The notes under the pieces were generated by a model, which did no database searches, was not told the origin of the DNA, and saw nothing but the letters and a program-made list of their open reading frames with translations. Position numbers and translations under genes: made by a program. 63,321 bases of DNA from Lachnospiraceae bacterium (GTDB taxonomy: Bacteria > Bacillota > Clostridia > Lachnospirales > Lachnospiraceae), in assembly GCA_003507655.1 (NCBI GenBank), contig DNUZ01000032.1:1-63321 (forward strand), read 5' to 3'. Shown in pieces: positions 34,030 to 42,240 of this stretch. Numbering within the stretch: position 1 is the first letter of the stretch; each line of letters starts with the position of its first letter.

Positions 34030-34054
34030 TTTCGCATTTAATATTGACATTTAC
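34030..34054 (-). repeat. Right terminal inverted repeat
   Basis: Pairs with 2985-3009; TTTCGCATTTAAT core plus the outer TTAC. Contains an outward-facing TTGACA (34044-34049), 5 bp from the end. Confidence 0.8.
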
Positions 34055-34070
34055 AGAGTTGGTTTAGAAT
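34055..34070 (+). repeat. Right 16 bp direct repeat
   Basis: AGAGTTGGTTTAGAAT, identical to 2968-2983, directly outside the right inverted repeat. Confidence 0.85.
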
Positions 34071-34081
34071 TACGAAAAGAA

Positions 34082-34110
34082 TTGACAAGGAGTTCAGAAT
34101 CCATTAGAAT
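34082..34110 (+). promoter_or_regulatory. Promoter of tRNA-Leu
   Basis: TTGACA, 17 bp, TAGAAT; transcription would start ~10 bp before the tRNA. Only 11 bp separate the right repeat from its -35 box, so the insertion spared it. Confidence 0.8.
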
Positions 34111-34129
34111 AGGAAAACGGATATGTTAA

Positions 34130-34209
34130 GCGGGCATGGCGGAATTGGCAGACGCGCTAGATTTAGGTTCTAGTGGGAGACCGTGCAGGTTCAAGTCCTG
34201 TTGCCCGTA
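34130..34209 (+). tRNA. tRNA-Leu (TAG)
   Basis: Acceptor GCGGGCA/TGCCCGT, anticodon stem CTAGA/TCTAG around TTTAGGT (anticodon TAG), a class II variable arm and T-arm GCAGGTTCAAGTCCTGT. Single-gene transcript followed by a strong terminator. Confidence 0.93.
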
Positions 34210-34221
34210 TTCAATGATGAC

Positions 34222-34262
34222 AAAAGAGGGTTTCCTGAAGTATTTCAGGAAGCCCTCTTTGT
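34222..34262 (+). terminator. Terminator of tRNA-Leu
   Basis: AAAGAGGGTTTCCTGAA pairs with TTTCAGGAAGCCCTCTTT almost perfectly. Confidence 0.85.
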
Positions 34263-34320
34263 GTATAAAAAACCAAAAATCATGCATGAATATGAATTTT
34301 ATGGAATATGCCCAAATTTA

Positions 34321-34350
34321 TTGACAAACTGGCGGTCAAAATGATAAAAT
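34321..34350 (+). promoter_or_regulatory. Promoter of the opp operon
   Basis: TTGACA, 18 bp, TAAAAT. The leader to the first gene is ~195 nt and contains an intrinsic terminator at 34401. Confidence 0.65.
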
Positions 34351-34400
34351 ACAACAAAGCTATGAGTTAAAAAATAGATTATATTTTGGGGTGCGATGAA

Positions 34401-34425
34401 GCGGGAAAAATCTCGCCCTTTTTTT
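34401..34425 (+). terminator. Attenuator-like terminator in the opp leader
   Basis: GCGGGA/TCTCGC stem followed by CC and seven T, ~45 nt after the predicted transcription start and ~130 bp before the first gene. No recognised riboswitch; could be simple attenuation, or the end of a very short RNA. Confidence 0.55.
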
Positions 34426-34554
34426 ATTTCAGGATAACACTTTGCCATAGTAAAATGGAAAAGTACATACCTGTCAGGAAATAAAAATCCTGTCGTACAA
34501 AAGTGAGAGGAAATGCTCATATAAAATATAATCTGGAAACAAGGAGTGAAACCA

Positions 34555-35466
34555 ATGAAAGAATATATTGTCAAACGAGTGTTTCTTGCCGTCGTGACGA
34601 TATTCGTAATCAGTGCGATTACGTTTTTTGCGATGAACTTGATACCGGGTGGACCGTTCAATACGGAAAAAGCATTAAGCCCGGCAGTTCAAAAAACTTT
34701 AGAAGAACGTTACAATCTGGACAAACCGGTATATGTTCAGTTCGGTATGTATCTGAAAAATCTGATGCATGGTGACTGGGGCGTAAGCTTAAAGAGCGGA
34801 CGTGACATCTGGACAGATATGTGGGCAAAGTTCCAGATATCAGCAAAATTAGGAGGTATGGCAGCGATTGTCGCAATCATCGTGGGAATTGTGTTAGGAA
34901 GTGTTGCGGCACTGAACCGAAATAAATGGCCCGACCGTGTCATTATTTTCTTTACGACACTGGCAACGGCAATGCCGTCCTTCGTACTGGCAACCCTGCT
35001 GCTGTTAGTATTCTGTTTACAATTAGAATGGGTTCCGGTCTGGTCATCCAGTGATCCGAATTATGTGCTGCCTGTCATAGCGTTGAGCCTTTATCCAATG
35101 GCATATATCACAAGATTGACAAAAACAAGTATGTTAGATGCATTGAATCAGGATTATGTGCGTACAGCAAGAGCGAAAGGTGTAAGTACAAGAAGAGTGA
35201 TCTTCAAACATGCACTTCGTAATGCATTGATCCCGGTCGTTACATATGTAGGACCAATGGTAGCCTATATCTTAGTAGGTTCCATGGTAGTAGAGAATAT
35301 CTTTACCATCGGTGGTCTTGGAACAGCGTTTGTAACAAGTATTACAAACCGTGACTATACGATGATCATGGCAACGACAATTTTCTTAGCGGTTCTCATG
35401 GTAATTGCAAACCTGCTTACGGATATTGCTTATAAGATTATCGACCCGCGTATCACATTTGAATAA
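34555..35466 (+). CDS. oppB: Oligopeptide ABC transporter permease OppB
   Basis: 303 residues, six membrane spans, with the permease signature region DYVRTARAKGVSTRRVIFKHALRNALIP. Starts EYIVKRVFLAVVTIFVISAI as the OppB/DppB family does. ATG 34555 has AAGGAG 8 bp upstream. First gene of oppBCDFA; imports short peptides together with the next four proteins. Confidence 0.92.
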   Translation: MKEYIVKRVFLAVVTIFVISAITFFAMNLIPGGPFNTEKALSPAVQKTLEERYNLDKPVYVQFGMYLKNLMHGDWGVSLKSGRDIWTDMWAKFQISAKLGGMAAIVAIIVGIVLGSVAALNRNKWPDRVIIFFTTLATAMPSFVLATLLLLVFCLQLEWVPVWSSSDPNYVLPVIALSLYPMAYITRLTKTSMLDALNQDYVRTARAKGVSTRRVIFKHALRNALIPVVTYVGPMVAYILVGSMVVENIFTIGGLGTAFVTSITNRDYTMIMATTIFLAVLMVIANLLTDIAYKIIDPRITFE

Positions 35467-35482
35467 GAGAGGATAGAGATTT

Positions 35483-36571
35483 ATGCAGAACGAAAATGGA
35501 AGTCCGAAAAAGAGTCTGTTGTCCGCTCAGGTCGATTTATCAAAATTTGACAGTTCCTATTTCAGAGCGGCTACGGAAGAGGAAAAAAAGCAACAGGATG
35601 TTATGAGTGAATCCACAACATTCTTTAAAGATGGTATCAGACGTTTAAAAAAGAACCCGTTGGCAATGGGAAGTCTGGTAGTGCTGATCTTAATATTGTT
35701 AATTATTATCATAGCACCACACATTGTGCCTTACAGCTATGATCAGATCATAACGGTAAACGGTGTCCGTGATAAGAGTGCGAAGAATCTTGGTATGATG
35801 GAATACTCCCCAAGAGAACTCCAGTATATGGAAGAAACCGGTGAAAAATTATTCCCGCATATCTTTGGTACAGACAGTCTGTGCCGTGATTACTTTATCC
35901 GTGTTATTTACGGAACAAGAGTCAGCCTTGCAGTAGGTCTGGTAGCATCGATCATGGTATTGATCATCGGACTGCTATATGGTGCGATCGCAGGATACTG
36001 TGGTGGAAAAGTCGATATGGTAATGATGCGTATCGTCGATGTCATCTATTCCCTGCCGGATATGTTGATGATCATCTTACTTTCCGTTGTATTGAACGTA
36101 ACGCTGGCACCGGCAATTGAAGGTACGGCACTTTCAAAACTGGGAACGAATATGATCTCCATATTTATCGTATTCGGACTGCTCTACTGGGTAGGTATGG
36201 CACGTCTTGTCAGAGGACAGGTGCTTTCCATAAAAAGCAGTGAGTATGTATTAGCAGCAAGATGTATCGGAACAAAAGGAAGTAAAATCTTAAGCATACA
36301 TATCATTCCGAACTGTCTGTCTGTTATCATTATTACAACGGCACTTCAGATCCCATCTGCAATCTTTACAGAGAGTTATCTGAGTTTCTTAGGACTGGGT
36401 GTTGCAGCTCCGCTGACATCGTTAGGAAGTCTTGCAAATACAGCCAGAGCAGGAATGCAGTCCTATCCGTCCAAACTGGTTATCCCGGCAGTCACGATCT
36501 GTCTGATCGTACTGGCATTTAACCTTTTAGGTGATGGATTAAGAGATGCGTTTGATTCAAAATTAAAGTAA
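35483..36571 (+). CDS. oppC: Oligopeptide ABC transporter permease OppC
   Basis: 362 residues. A ~70-residue cytoplasmic N-terminal extension precedes the first span (LAMGSLVVLILILLIIIIAP). Family features HIFGTDSLCRDYFIRVIYGT, the EAA loop (EYVLAARCIGTKGSKILSIH) and the C-terminal FNLLGDGLRDAFD. Pairs with OppB to form the channel. 16 bp after oppB. Confidence 0.92.
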   Translation: MQNENGSPKKSLLSAQVDLSKFDSSYFRAATEEEKKQQDVMSESTTFFKDGIRRLKKNPLAMGSLVVLILILLIIIIAPHIVPYSYDQIITVNGVRDKSAKNLGMMEYSPRELQYMEETGEKLFPHIFGTDSLCRDYFIRVIYGTRVSLAVGLVASIMVLIIGLLYGAIAGYCGGKVDMVMMRIVDVIYSLPDMLMIILLSVVLNVTLAPAIEGTALSKLGTNMISIFIVFGLLYWVGMARLVRGQVLSIKSSEYVLAARCIGTKGSKILSIHIIPNCLSVIIITTALQIPSAIFTESYLSFLGLGVAAPLTSLGSLANTARAGMQSYPSKLVIPAVTICLIVLAFNLLGDGLRDAFDSKLK

Positions 36572-36583
36572 GGAGATGCAGAG

Positions 36584-37606
36584 ATGAGCGAAGAAGTAAA
36601 GAATACAGATTATGTGCTGGAAGTCGAAAATCTCCATACATGTTTCCATACAGAGTCAGGAGATGTCAATGCCGTAAACGGATTGTCCATGACCTTAGAA
36701 GCAGGAAAGACGTTAGGAATCGTTGGAGAGTCCGGTTCAGGAAAATCCGTAACCGCATATTCTATCATGCAGATTTTAGCAGATACAGGAGAGATTACGG
36801 AGGGTTCCGTGAAATATAAGGGTGAGGATATTACAAAGTGGAGTGAAAGAGAACTGCATAATTTCCGCGGTTCTAAGTGTTCTATTATTTTCCAGGACCC
36901 GATGACCAGTCTGAACCCTGTATTTACTGTAGGAAATCAGTTGTGTGAGGCAATTCTGCTTCATACGGATAAAAATAAAAAAGAAGCAAAAGAAAGAGCG
37001 ATCGAAATGCTCACACTCGTAGGAGTGAATGAGCCGGAAAGCCGTATGAAACAATATCCGCATGAGTTATCCGGTGGTATGCGTCAGCGTGTGATGATCG
37101 CAATGGCATTAGCCTGTGAGCCGGATATTCTGATCGCAGATGAACCGACCACAGCACTTGACGTAACCATTCAGGCACAGATATTAGAACTGATGCAGGA
37201 TTTACAGAAAAAACTTGGAATGGCGATCATCATGGTAACACATGACCTCGGTGTCATCGCAAGTATGTGTGATGAGATCATCGTTATGTATGGTGGTCGT
37301 GTCTGTGAACGTGGAACGGCAGATGATATTTTCTATCGTCCATGTCATGAGTACACCAAGGGACTGTTACGTTCCATTCCGAGAAAAGACAACATGAATG
37401 AACGATTGGTTCCGATTGGCGGTACGCCGATCAACCTTTTAAATATGCCGAAAGGCTGTGCATTCTGCCCGCGTTGTGAGGCAGCAATGAAGATCTGTTT
37501 AGATGAAGTACCACAGGAGATTCGCATGAGTGACACACATTTGGCGAGCTGCTGGATGAATGTAAAGAAAATGTATGAAGCACAGGAGGAAAATAAGAAT
37601 GAGTGA
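36584..37606 (+). CDS. oppD: Oligopeptide ABC transporter ATPase OppD
   Basis: 340 residues. Walker [10 protein letters not shown]-loop [11 protein letters not shown], signature LSGGMRQR, Walker [14 protein letters not shown]-loop VTHDL; a C-terminal oligopeptide-transporter region with the cysteine cluster CAFCPRC...C...C expected for the Fe-S-like motif of this subfamily. Overlaps oppF by 8 bp. Confidence 0.93.
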   Translation: MSEEVKNTDYVLEVENLHTCFHTESGDVNAVNGLSMTLEAGKTLGIVGESGSGKSVTAYSIMQILADTGEITEGSVKYKGEDITKWSERELHNFRGSKCSIIFQDPMTSLNPVFTVGNQLCEAILLHTDKNKKEAKERAIEMLTLVGVNEPESRMKQYPHELSGGMRQRVMIAMALACEPDILIADEPTTALDVTIQAQILELMQDLQKKLGMAIIMVTHDLGVIASMCDEIIVMYGGRVCERGTADDIFYRPCHEYTKGLLRSIPRKDNMNERLVPIGGTPINLLNMPKGCAFCPRCEAAMKICLDEVPQEIRMSDTHLASCWMNVKKMYEAQEENKNE

Positions 37607-38639
37607 GGAAAAGAATCTGCTGGAAGTCAGCCACTTAAAACAGTATTTTCCGGTGCGTAAAGGATTTCACACCATTCCGTTAAAGGCAGTGGATGATATT
37701 TCATTTGCCATCAAGCCGGGAGAGACTCTTGGATTAGTCGGTGAGTCAGGATGTGGAAAAACCACAGTAGGACGTACACTGCTCCGTCTGTATCAGCCGA
37801 CAGCAGGACGTATCGTTTTTGATGGAGATGTTCTGTTCGACAGCGGAGAGCAGTACGATGAAGAAGGAAAGATCATTGTTGATGCAAATGGAAATCCGGT
37901 AAAAAATAAGAGCATTGATGTAGATATGCTTCCATACCGAAAGAAAATGCAGATGGTATTTCAGGACCCATATTCTTCCCTGAATCCGCGAATGACCGTA
38001 GAGGACATTATCGGAGAACCGCTGGATGTACATAAACTGTATAGCAGCCGTGCAGAGCGAAGAGACAGAATTTTGGAATTGATGGGATATGTAGGATTGA
38101 ATGCAGAACATGCAACACGTTATGCACATGAGTTTTCCGGTGGACAGAGGCAGCGTATCGGAATCGCAAGAGCATTAGCAGTAAGACCGAAATTTATCGT
38201 CTGTGATGAGCCGGTATCTGCATTGGATGTATCCATTCAGGCACAGGTTGTCAACATGTTTGAAGATTTACAGAAAAAATTTGGCATGGCATACCTGTTT
38301 ATTGCACATGACTTGTTGATTGTTCAGCATATTTCTGATAGAATTGCAGTAATGTATCTTGGAAAAATGATGGAGATTGCTCCTTCCGATGAGCTGAATA
38401 ACCATCCGATTCATCCGTATACACTGAGCCTGCTTTCCGCAGTTCCGATTCCGGATCCGGAAACTGCAAGAAAAAGCCATCGTATCGTATTAGAGGGTGA
38501 CGTTCCAAGTCCGTTGAATATGCCAAGCGGATGTCCGTTCCGTACCAGATGTGCGTATGCAACAGAGCAGTGTGCAAAGGAGATGCCACCGTTAACAGAC
38601 CGAGGCGGAGAGCATTTTGTAGCATGCTGGAATAAATAA
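37599..38639 (+). CDS. oppF: Oligopeptide ABC transporter ATPase OppF
   Basis: 346 residues from ATG 37599 (GGAGG upstream, inside the end of oppD). Walker [10 protein letters not shown]-loop [15 protein letters not shown], signature FSGGQRQR, Walker [14 protein letters not shown]-terminal CPFRTRC...C. Carries a ~25-residue insertion ([20 protein letters not shown]) between Walker A and the Q-loop that is longer than in typical OppF. Confidence 0.92.
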   Translation: MSEEKNLLEVSHLKQYFPVRKGFHTIPLKAVDDISFAIKPGETLGLVGESGCGKTTVGRTLLRLYQPTAGRIVFDGDVLFDSGEQYDEEGKIIVDANGNPVKNKSIDVDMLPYRKKMQMVFQDPYSSLNPRMTVEDIIGEPLDVHKLYSSRAERRDRILELMGYVGLNAEHATRYAHEFSGGQRQRIGIARALAVRPKFIVCDEPVSALDVSIQAQVVNMFEDLQKKFGMAYLFIAHDLLIVQHISDRIAVMYLGKMMEIAPSDELNNHPIHPYTLSLLSAVPIPDPETARKSHRIVLEGDVPSPLNMPSGCPFRTRCAYATEQCAKEMPPLTDRGGEHFVACWNK

Positions 38640-38649
38640 TCTGAGCAGG

Positions 38650-38676
38650 GTTTCTATCTCCACAGTGGAGTGAAAC
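38650..38676 (+). other. Hairpin between oppF and oppA
   Basis: GTTTC...CTCCAC/GTGGAG...GAAAC with no T run. Possibly an mRNA-stabilising stem that lets oppA be expressed above the membrane genes. Confidence 0.4.
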
Positions 38677-38707
38677 ATAAAAAGAAAACAGGAGGGAAAA
38701 ATTAGAA

Positions 38708-40417
38708 ATGAAGAAAAGACTTATTTCTACCTTATTGGTGGCAGCCATGGCAGTCAGCCTCGTAGCATGCGGCGGCGGTGACAAAAAGGATGCAGCCAAG
38801 AAATCTGATTCAGAATCTAAAAAAAGCACAAATACAGATGTATTAAACATCAACGTAGCTTCTGAACCAGCGTACCTTGACCCGGCATTAAACAGTTCTG
38901 TAGATGGCGGATGTTTAGCAGTAAACTCTTTCGTAGGTCTTTATACCTATGACAAGGACGGAAAATTAGTACCGGCATTATCAGATGGAGAGCCGGAGAT
39001 TTCCGAAGACAAGACAACTTATACATTTAAGCTGATCGAGTCTAAATGGAGTGACGGAAGCGAGCTGACAGCAAAAGATTTCGCATATAGCTGGAATCGT
39101 GCAGCAGCAGAAGCAACAGCATCAGATTATTCTTATCTGTTCGATGTAATTGACAAAAATGATGATGGTACATTAAAGGTAACAGCTGATGACGATTATA
39201 CATTAACCGTACAGCTTGCAAGCCCATGTGCATACTTCTTGGATTTATGTGCATTCCCTACATTCATGCCGGTACCACAGGCATCAGTAGAGGCAGCTGA
39301 TAAAGATGGTTCTAACCCTGGAGCATGGGCTCAGGAAGCAGGATTTGTCTGCAACGGTGCATACACCTTAGACAAATGGAGCCACAACGAGAGCATGGTA
39401 TATGTTAAGAACGATAACTACTACGATGCAAAGAATGTAAGCATGAAAGAGCTTCACTTCATGTTAAGTGATGATATGACAGCAGTATATGCTGCATACA
39501 ACAGCGGTGACTTAGACTTCATCGATGAAGTTCCTACTGATGAAATCGCAAAAGCAAAAGAGAGCGATGAGTTCCATGTAATCGATACTCTTGGAACATA
39601 CTATGTAGCATTCAACGTAAACAGTGAGATGTTCAAAGACAAGACTCCGGAGCAGGCAGCTAAGATGCGTGAAGCAATGAGTCTTATGATCGATCGTAAA
39701 TACATCGTTGAGACTGTAGCTCAGACAGACCAGAAACTGGCTAACTCTTTCATCCCGGCACTTGTATCTGACGGAAACGGCGGAAAATTCAAGAAAGACG
39801 GATATTTCGATGCAGAGAAGACAGGCGCAGACAATGCAAAAGAAGCTATGAAGCTTTTAGAGGACTGCGGATATACATTTAAAGACAACGGAGACGGATC
39901 TTACAAGATTTCTCCTGCACTTACCGTAAACTACATCCTGAACACAATGGACAGCCATCAGAAAATCGCTGAGGCAATTCAGCAGGATTTAGCAGTAATC
40001 GGTATTGACATGAAGATTTCTTCTGAGGACTGGAACGTATTCTTAGAGGATCGTAAGCAGGGTAAATATGACGTTGCCCGTGAGGGATGGTTATTAGATT
40101 ATGATGACCCGATTAACATGCTTGAGATCTTCACATCAGATTCCGGAAACAATGACCCACAGTTTGGTAGAGATGTAAAAGCTTGGGCTCCACAGAACTG
40201 GGATAAATATGATGAGTTAATCAAAGAAATCCGTGTAGAGACAGATAGTGAAAAACGTATCGATCTGATGCATCAGGCAGAGGATATGTTAATGGATACA
40301 TGGGCAGTTGTACCACTTTATGAATACAACGATATGTACATGGAAAAATCTAACGTATCCGGCGATTATGCAAACCTCTTTGGTATGAAGTACTTCATGT
40401 ACACAACAAAGAAATAA
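38708..40417 (+). CDS. oppA: Oligopeptide-binding lipoprotein OppA
   Basis: 569 residues. Lipoprotein signal peptide with lipobox LVAC at ~residues 19-22, then a Lys/Ser linker and the SBP_bac_5 fold starting NINVASEPAYLDPALNS. Typical motifs YTFKLIESKWSDGSELTAKDFAYSW and the C-terminal AVVPLYEYND. Captures peptides outside the membrane for OppBCDF. AGGAGG upstream. Confidence 0.93.
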   Translation: MKKRLISTLLVAAMAVSLVACGGGDKKDAAKKSDSESKKSTNTDVLNINVASEPAYLDPALNSSVDGGCLAVNSFVGLYTYDKDGKLVPALSDGEPEISEDKTTYTFKLIESKWSDGSELTAKDFAYSWNRAAAEATASDYSYLFDVIDKNDDGTLKVTADDDYTLTVQLASPCAYFLDLCAFPTFMPVPQASVEAADKDGSNPGAWAQEAGFVCNGAYTLDKWSHNESMVYVKNDNYYDAKNVSMKELHFMLSDDMTAVYAAYNSGDLDFIDEVPTDEIAKAKESDEFHVIDTLGTYYVAFNVNSEMFKDKTPEQAAKMREAMSLMIDRKYIVETVAQTDQKLANSFIPALVSDGNGGKFKKDGYFDAEKTGADNAKEAMKLLEDCGYTFKDNGDGSYKISPALTVNYILNTMDSHQKIAEAIQQDLAVIGIDMKISSEDWNVFLEDRKQGKYDVAREGWLLDYDDPINMLEIFTSDSGNNDPQFGRDVKAWAPQNWDKYDELIKEIRVETDSEKRIDLMHQAEDMLMDTWAVVPLYEYNDMYMEKSNVSGDYANLFGMKYFMYTTKK

Positions 40418-40437
40418 TAGTAGTCGTGTGACGATAA

Positions 40438-40475
40438 GGAAAAGGACTTTGGGAGAATTCCCGAAGTCCTTTTTG
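40438..40475 (+). terminator. Terminator of the opp operon
   Basis: AAAAGGACTTTGGGA/TTCCCGAAGTCCTTTTT, perfect-looking hairpin with T tract. Confidence 0.85.
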
Positions 40476-40516
40476 TATGGGATAGGGTGTTGGAAGAATA
40501 GCTGAATCATTGTGGG

Positions 40517-40669
40517 GAATTGCCCAAATGAATATTTCAGGTTTCCTTGTGCAGGACATTCCGATGAACCGCTGAATGCAGAAATCGTGTTCGCCAGTGG
40601 GCTTCACGATTTCTTGAGTTTCATCTCCATTGCACAAAAGGAAATCTTCCATATTCATTTGGGCAATTC
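40517..40669 (+). repeat. 153 bp nested palindromic intergenic element
   Basis: Outer arms GAATTGCCCAAATGAATAT (40517-40535) and 40651-40669 are perfect 19 bp inverted repeats. Further in, TTTCCTTGTGCA pairs imperfectly with TGCACAAAAGGAAA, and an inner stem GAAATCGTG (40581-40589) pairs with 40605-40613. No gene here; a long antisense ORF across it is just palindrome coding. Resembles a MITE or REP-like element, or a structured RNA. Confidence 0.6.
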
Positions 40670-40813
40670 ATTTACAGTGTGAATGGGGATTAAAATTAGT
40701 CAAATATAAAACGGATATAAACATTGGTTATGGGTACCATACCAGGGAGTTATGGACTGTGAAAAAATGCGGAAAATTGCACGAATTTCCTTGAATTTTC
40801 GTGAAAAAGTGTA

Positions 40814-40842
40814 TTGACAGAATCGTTTAGATGGCATAAGAT
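40814..40842 (+). promoter_or_regulatory. Promoter of livJ
   Basis: TTGACA, exactly 17 bp, TAAGAT, ~40 bp before the start codon. This fixes the gene start downstream at 40883. Confidence 0.75.
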
Positions 40843-40882
40843 TCTTGTTAAGAAATGTCAAGAGAACAAGGAGGAATTTATT

Positions 40883-42034
40883 ATGAAAAAGGCAGTAAGT
40901 ATCTTTTTGGTACTCGCTATGGCAGTTGGATGTTTTGCCGGATGCGGTTCTAAAGAAGCGAAGAAAGATGCAGACAAATTCTATATCGGAGGTATCGGAC
41001 CTACTACCGGTGATGCAGCAATTTACGGAACAGCAGTTATGAACGGAGCACAGATCGCTGTTGATGAGATTAATAAAGCAGGCGGTGTCAATGGAAAGCA
41101 GATCGAGTTCAACTTCCAGGATGACCAGAGTGATGCAGAGAAATCCGTTAATGCATACAATACCTTAAAAGACTGGGGTATGCAGGTACTTATGGGAACC
41201 GTTACAACAACACCATGTGTTGCAGTAGCAGATAAGACAGCACAGGATAACATGTTTGAGGTTACACCTTCCGCATCTTCTACAGATGTTATTGCCGGTG
41301 ATAATGTATTCCAGGTATGCTTTACAGACCCGAACCAGGGAACAAAATCTGCACAGTATATCGGTGAGAACAAACTGGCAAAGAAAGTTGCAGTCATCTA
41401 CAACAGTTCTGATGTATATTCATCAGGTATTGAAGCAAAATTCATTGAAGAAGCAAAGAATCAGGGACTTGAGGTAGTAGCAGAAGAAGCATTTACAGCA
41501 GATTCTAAGACAGACTTCTCCACACAGTTAAAGAAAGCTCAGGATGGAGGAGCAGAATTAGTATTCCTTCCGATCTACTACACAGAAGCATCTATCATTT
41601 TAACGCAGGCAGATCAGATGGGTTATCAGCCAAAATTCTTCGGATGTGATGGTTTAGACGGACTGTTAGCAGTTAAGAACTTTGATACAAAACTTGCAGA
41701 AGGCGTAATGCTCTTAACACCATTCGCAGCAGATGCAACAGATGATTTAACAAAGAAATTCGTAAAAGAGTACAAAGACAAATATGACGAAGTACCAAAC
41801 CAGTTCGCAGCAGACGCTTACGATGCAATCTATGCGATCAAAGCAGCTATGGAAGAAGCAAAAGTAACACCTGATATGAGCGTAACCGATATGGGAGATG
41901 CATTAAAGAGTGCAATGACAAAAGTTACCATCGATGGATTAACAGGTGATAAGATGTCATGGTCTGACAGCGGTGAAGTAAACAAAGATCCAAAAGCAGT
42001 CGTAATTGAGAACGGTGAATATGTAGGAATGTAA
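40883..42034 (+). CDS. livJ: Branched-chain amino-acid binding lipoprotein
   Basis: 383 residues. Signal peptide with lipobox CFAGC (Cys ~21), then a Peripla_BP_6 fold: YIGGIGPTTGDAAIYGTAV, VNGKQIEFNFQDDQSD, and a central VAVIYNSSDVYSSGI. Binds Leu/Ile/Val or a related ligand outside the membrane. ATG 40883 has AAGGAGG upstream; a frame extending to 40814 would start in the promoter. Confidence 0.9.
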   Translation: MKKAVSIFLVLAMAVGCFAGCGSKEAKKDADKFYIGGIGPTTGDAAIYGTAVMNGAQIAVDEINKAGGVNGKQIEFNFQDDQSDAEKSVNAYNTLKDWGMQVLMGTVTTTPCVAVADKTAQDNMFEVTPSASSTDVIAGDNVFQVCFTDPNQGTKSAQYIGENKLAKKVAVIYNSSDVYSSGIEAKFIEEAKNQGLEVVAEEAFTADSKTDFSTQLKKAQDGGAELVFLPIYYTEASIILTQADQMGYQPKFFGCDGLDGLLAVKNFDTKLAEGVMLLTPFAADATDDLTKKFVKEYKDKYDEVPNQFAADAYDAIYAIKAAMEEAKVTPDMSVTDMGDALKSAMTKVTIDGLTGDKMSWSDSGEVNKDPKAVVIENGEYVGM

Positions 42035-42058
42035 ATTCCGGATTTCAAAAAAGACCAA

Positions 42059-42091
42059 TGGTGGGGGATGCCGTAAGGCACCCCCTTTGTT
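42059..42091 (+). terminator. Terminator after livJ
   Basis: GGGGGATGCC/GGCACCCCC stem followed by TTTGTT. Partial read-through would favour binding protein over permease. Confidence 0.7.
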
Positions 42092-42119
42092 GCTTTTTCT
42101 GAAAAGACTGTGTTATAAT
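42090..42119 (+). promoter_or_regulatory. Candidate promoter for livHMGF
   Basis: TTGCTT, 18 bp, TATAAT (42114-42119). Confidence 0.5.
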
Positions 42120-42132
42120 AAGACGTTACCAC

Positions 42133-42184
42133 ATAAAAGTAATGATACAAGATAGAACCGTCTGCTTTGTATCATTACTTTTAT
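42133..42184 (+). promoter_or_regulatory. 18 bp perfect inverted repeat in the livH leader
   Basis: ATAAAAGTAATGATACAA (42133-42150) pairs perfectly with 42167-42184 across a 16-base loop. It begins just after the predicted transcription start, ends 56 bp before livH, and has no T tract. Confidence 0.55.
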
Positions 42185-42240
42185 CAAAGAGTTAGTTATG
42201 GAAAACGCAAGAAAAAAATAAGAAAGCAAGAGGTGTCCAT

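Larger units (their letters stand above)
2984..34054 (+). mobile_element. Integrative conjugative element with an IS30-type DDE transposase
   Basis: A ~31.07 kb block bounded by imperfect terminal inverted repeats (left from 2985, right ending at 34054; inner core ATTAAATGCGAAA identical at both ends) and a 16 bp direct repeat. It holds a Tn916-like transfer system (18.1-31.2 kb), a Tad-like pilus module (5.0-17.2 kb), an orphan HTH gene near the left end, a NERD-domain gene, and an IS30-family transposase 46 bp from the right end. No tyrosine or serine recombinase is seen. DDE transposases driving conjugative elements are known (TnGBS, and ICE6013 with an IS30-like enzyme). The combination here with a Tad pilus is, to my knowledge, not a standard described element. 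Boundaries are seen in sequence; mobility is inferred. Confidence 0.85.

Noticed and set aside
2985..34054. Composite transposon made of two IS30 copies
   Set aside because: The left end carries only a diverged 64-residue HTH gene, and no extra copy of the inverted-repeat core is seen near 32.9 kb, so the transposase is not a separate insertion sequence.
34130..34209. tRNA-Leu as an integrase attachment site
   Set aside because: The 16 bp direct repeat lies ~60 bp upstream of the tRNA and shares nothing with it, and the element has no integrase.
36776..38853. Minus-strand ORFs over the opp operon
   Set aside because: Strong plus-strand homology over the same bases and Cys/Phe/Leu-rich non-protein-like translations.
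40395..40658. 87-residue minus-strand ORF
   Set aside because: It is the antisense reading of the palindromic element and overlaps the opp terminator; no ribosome site.
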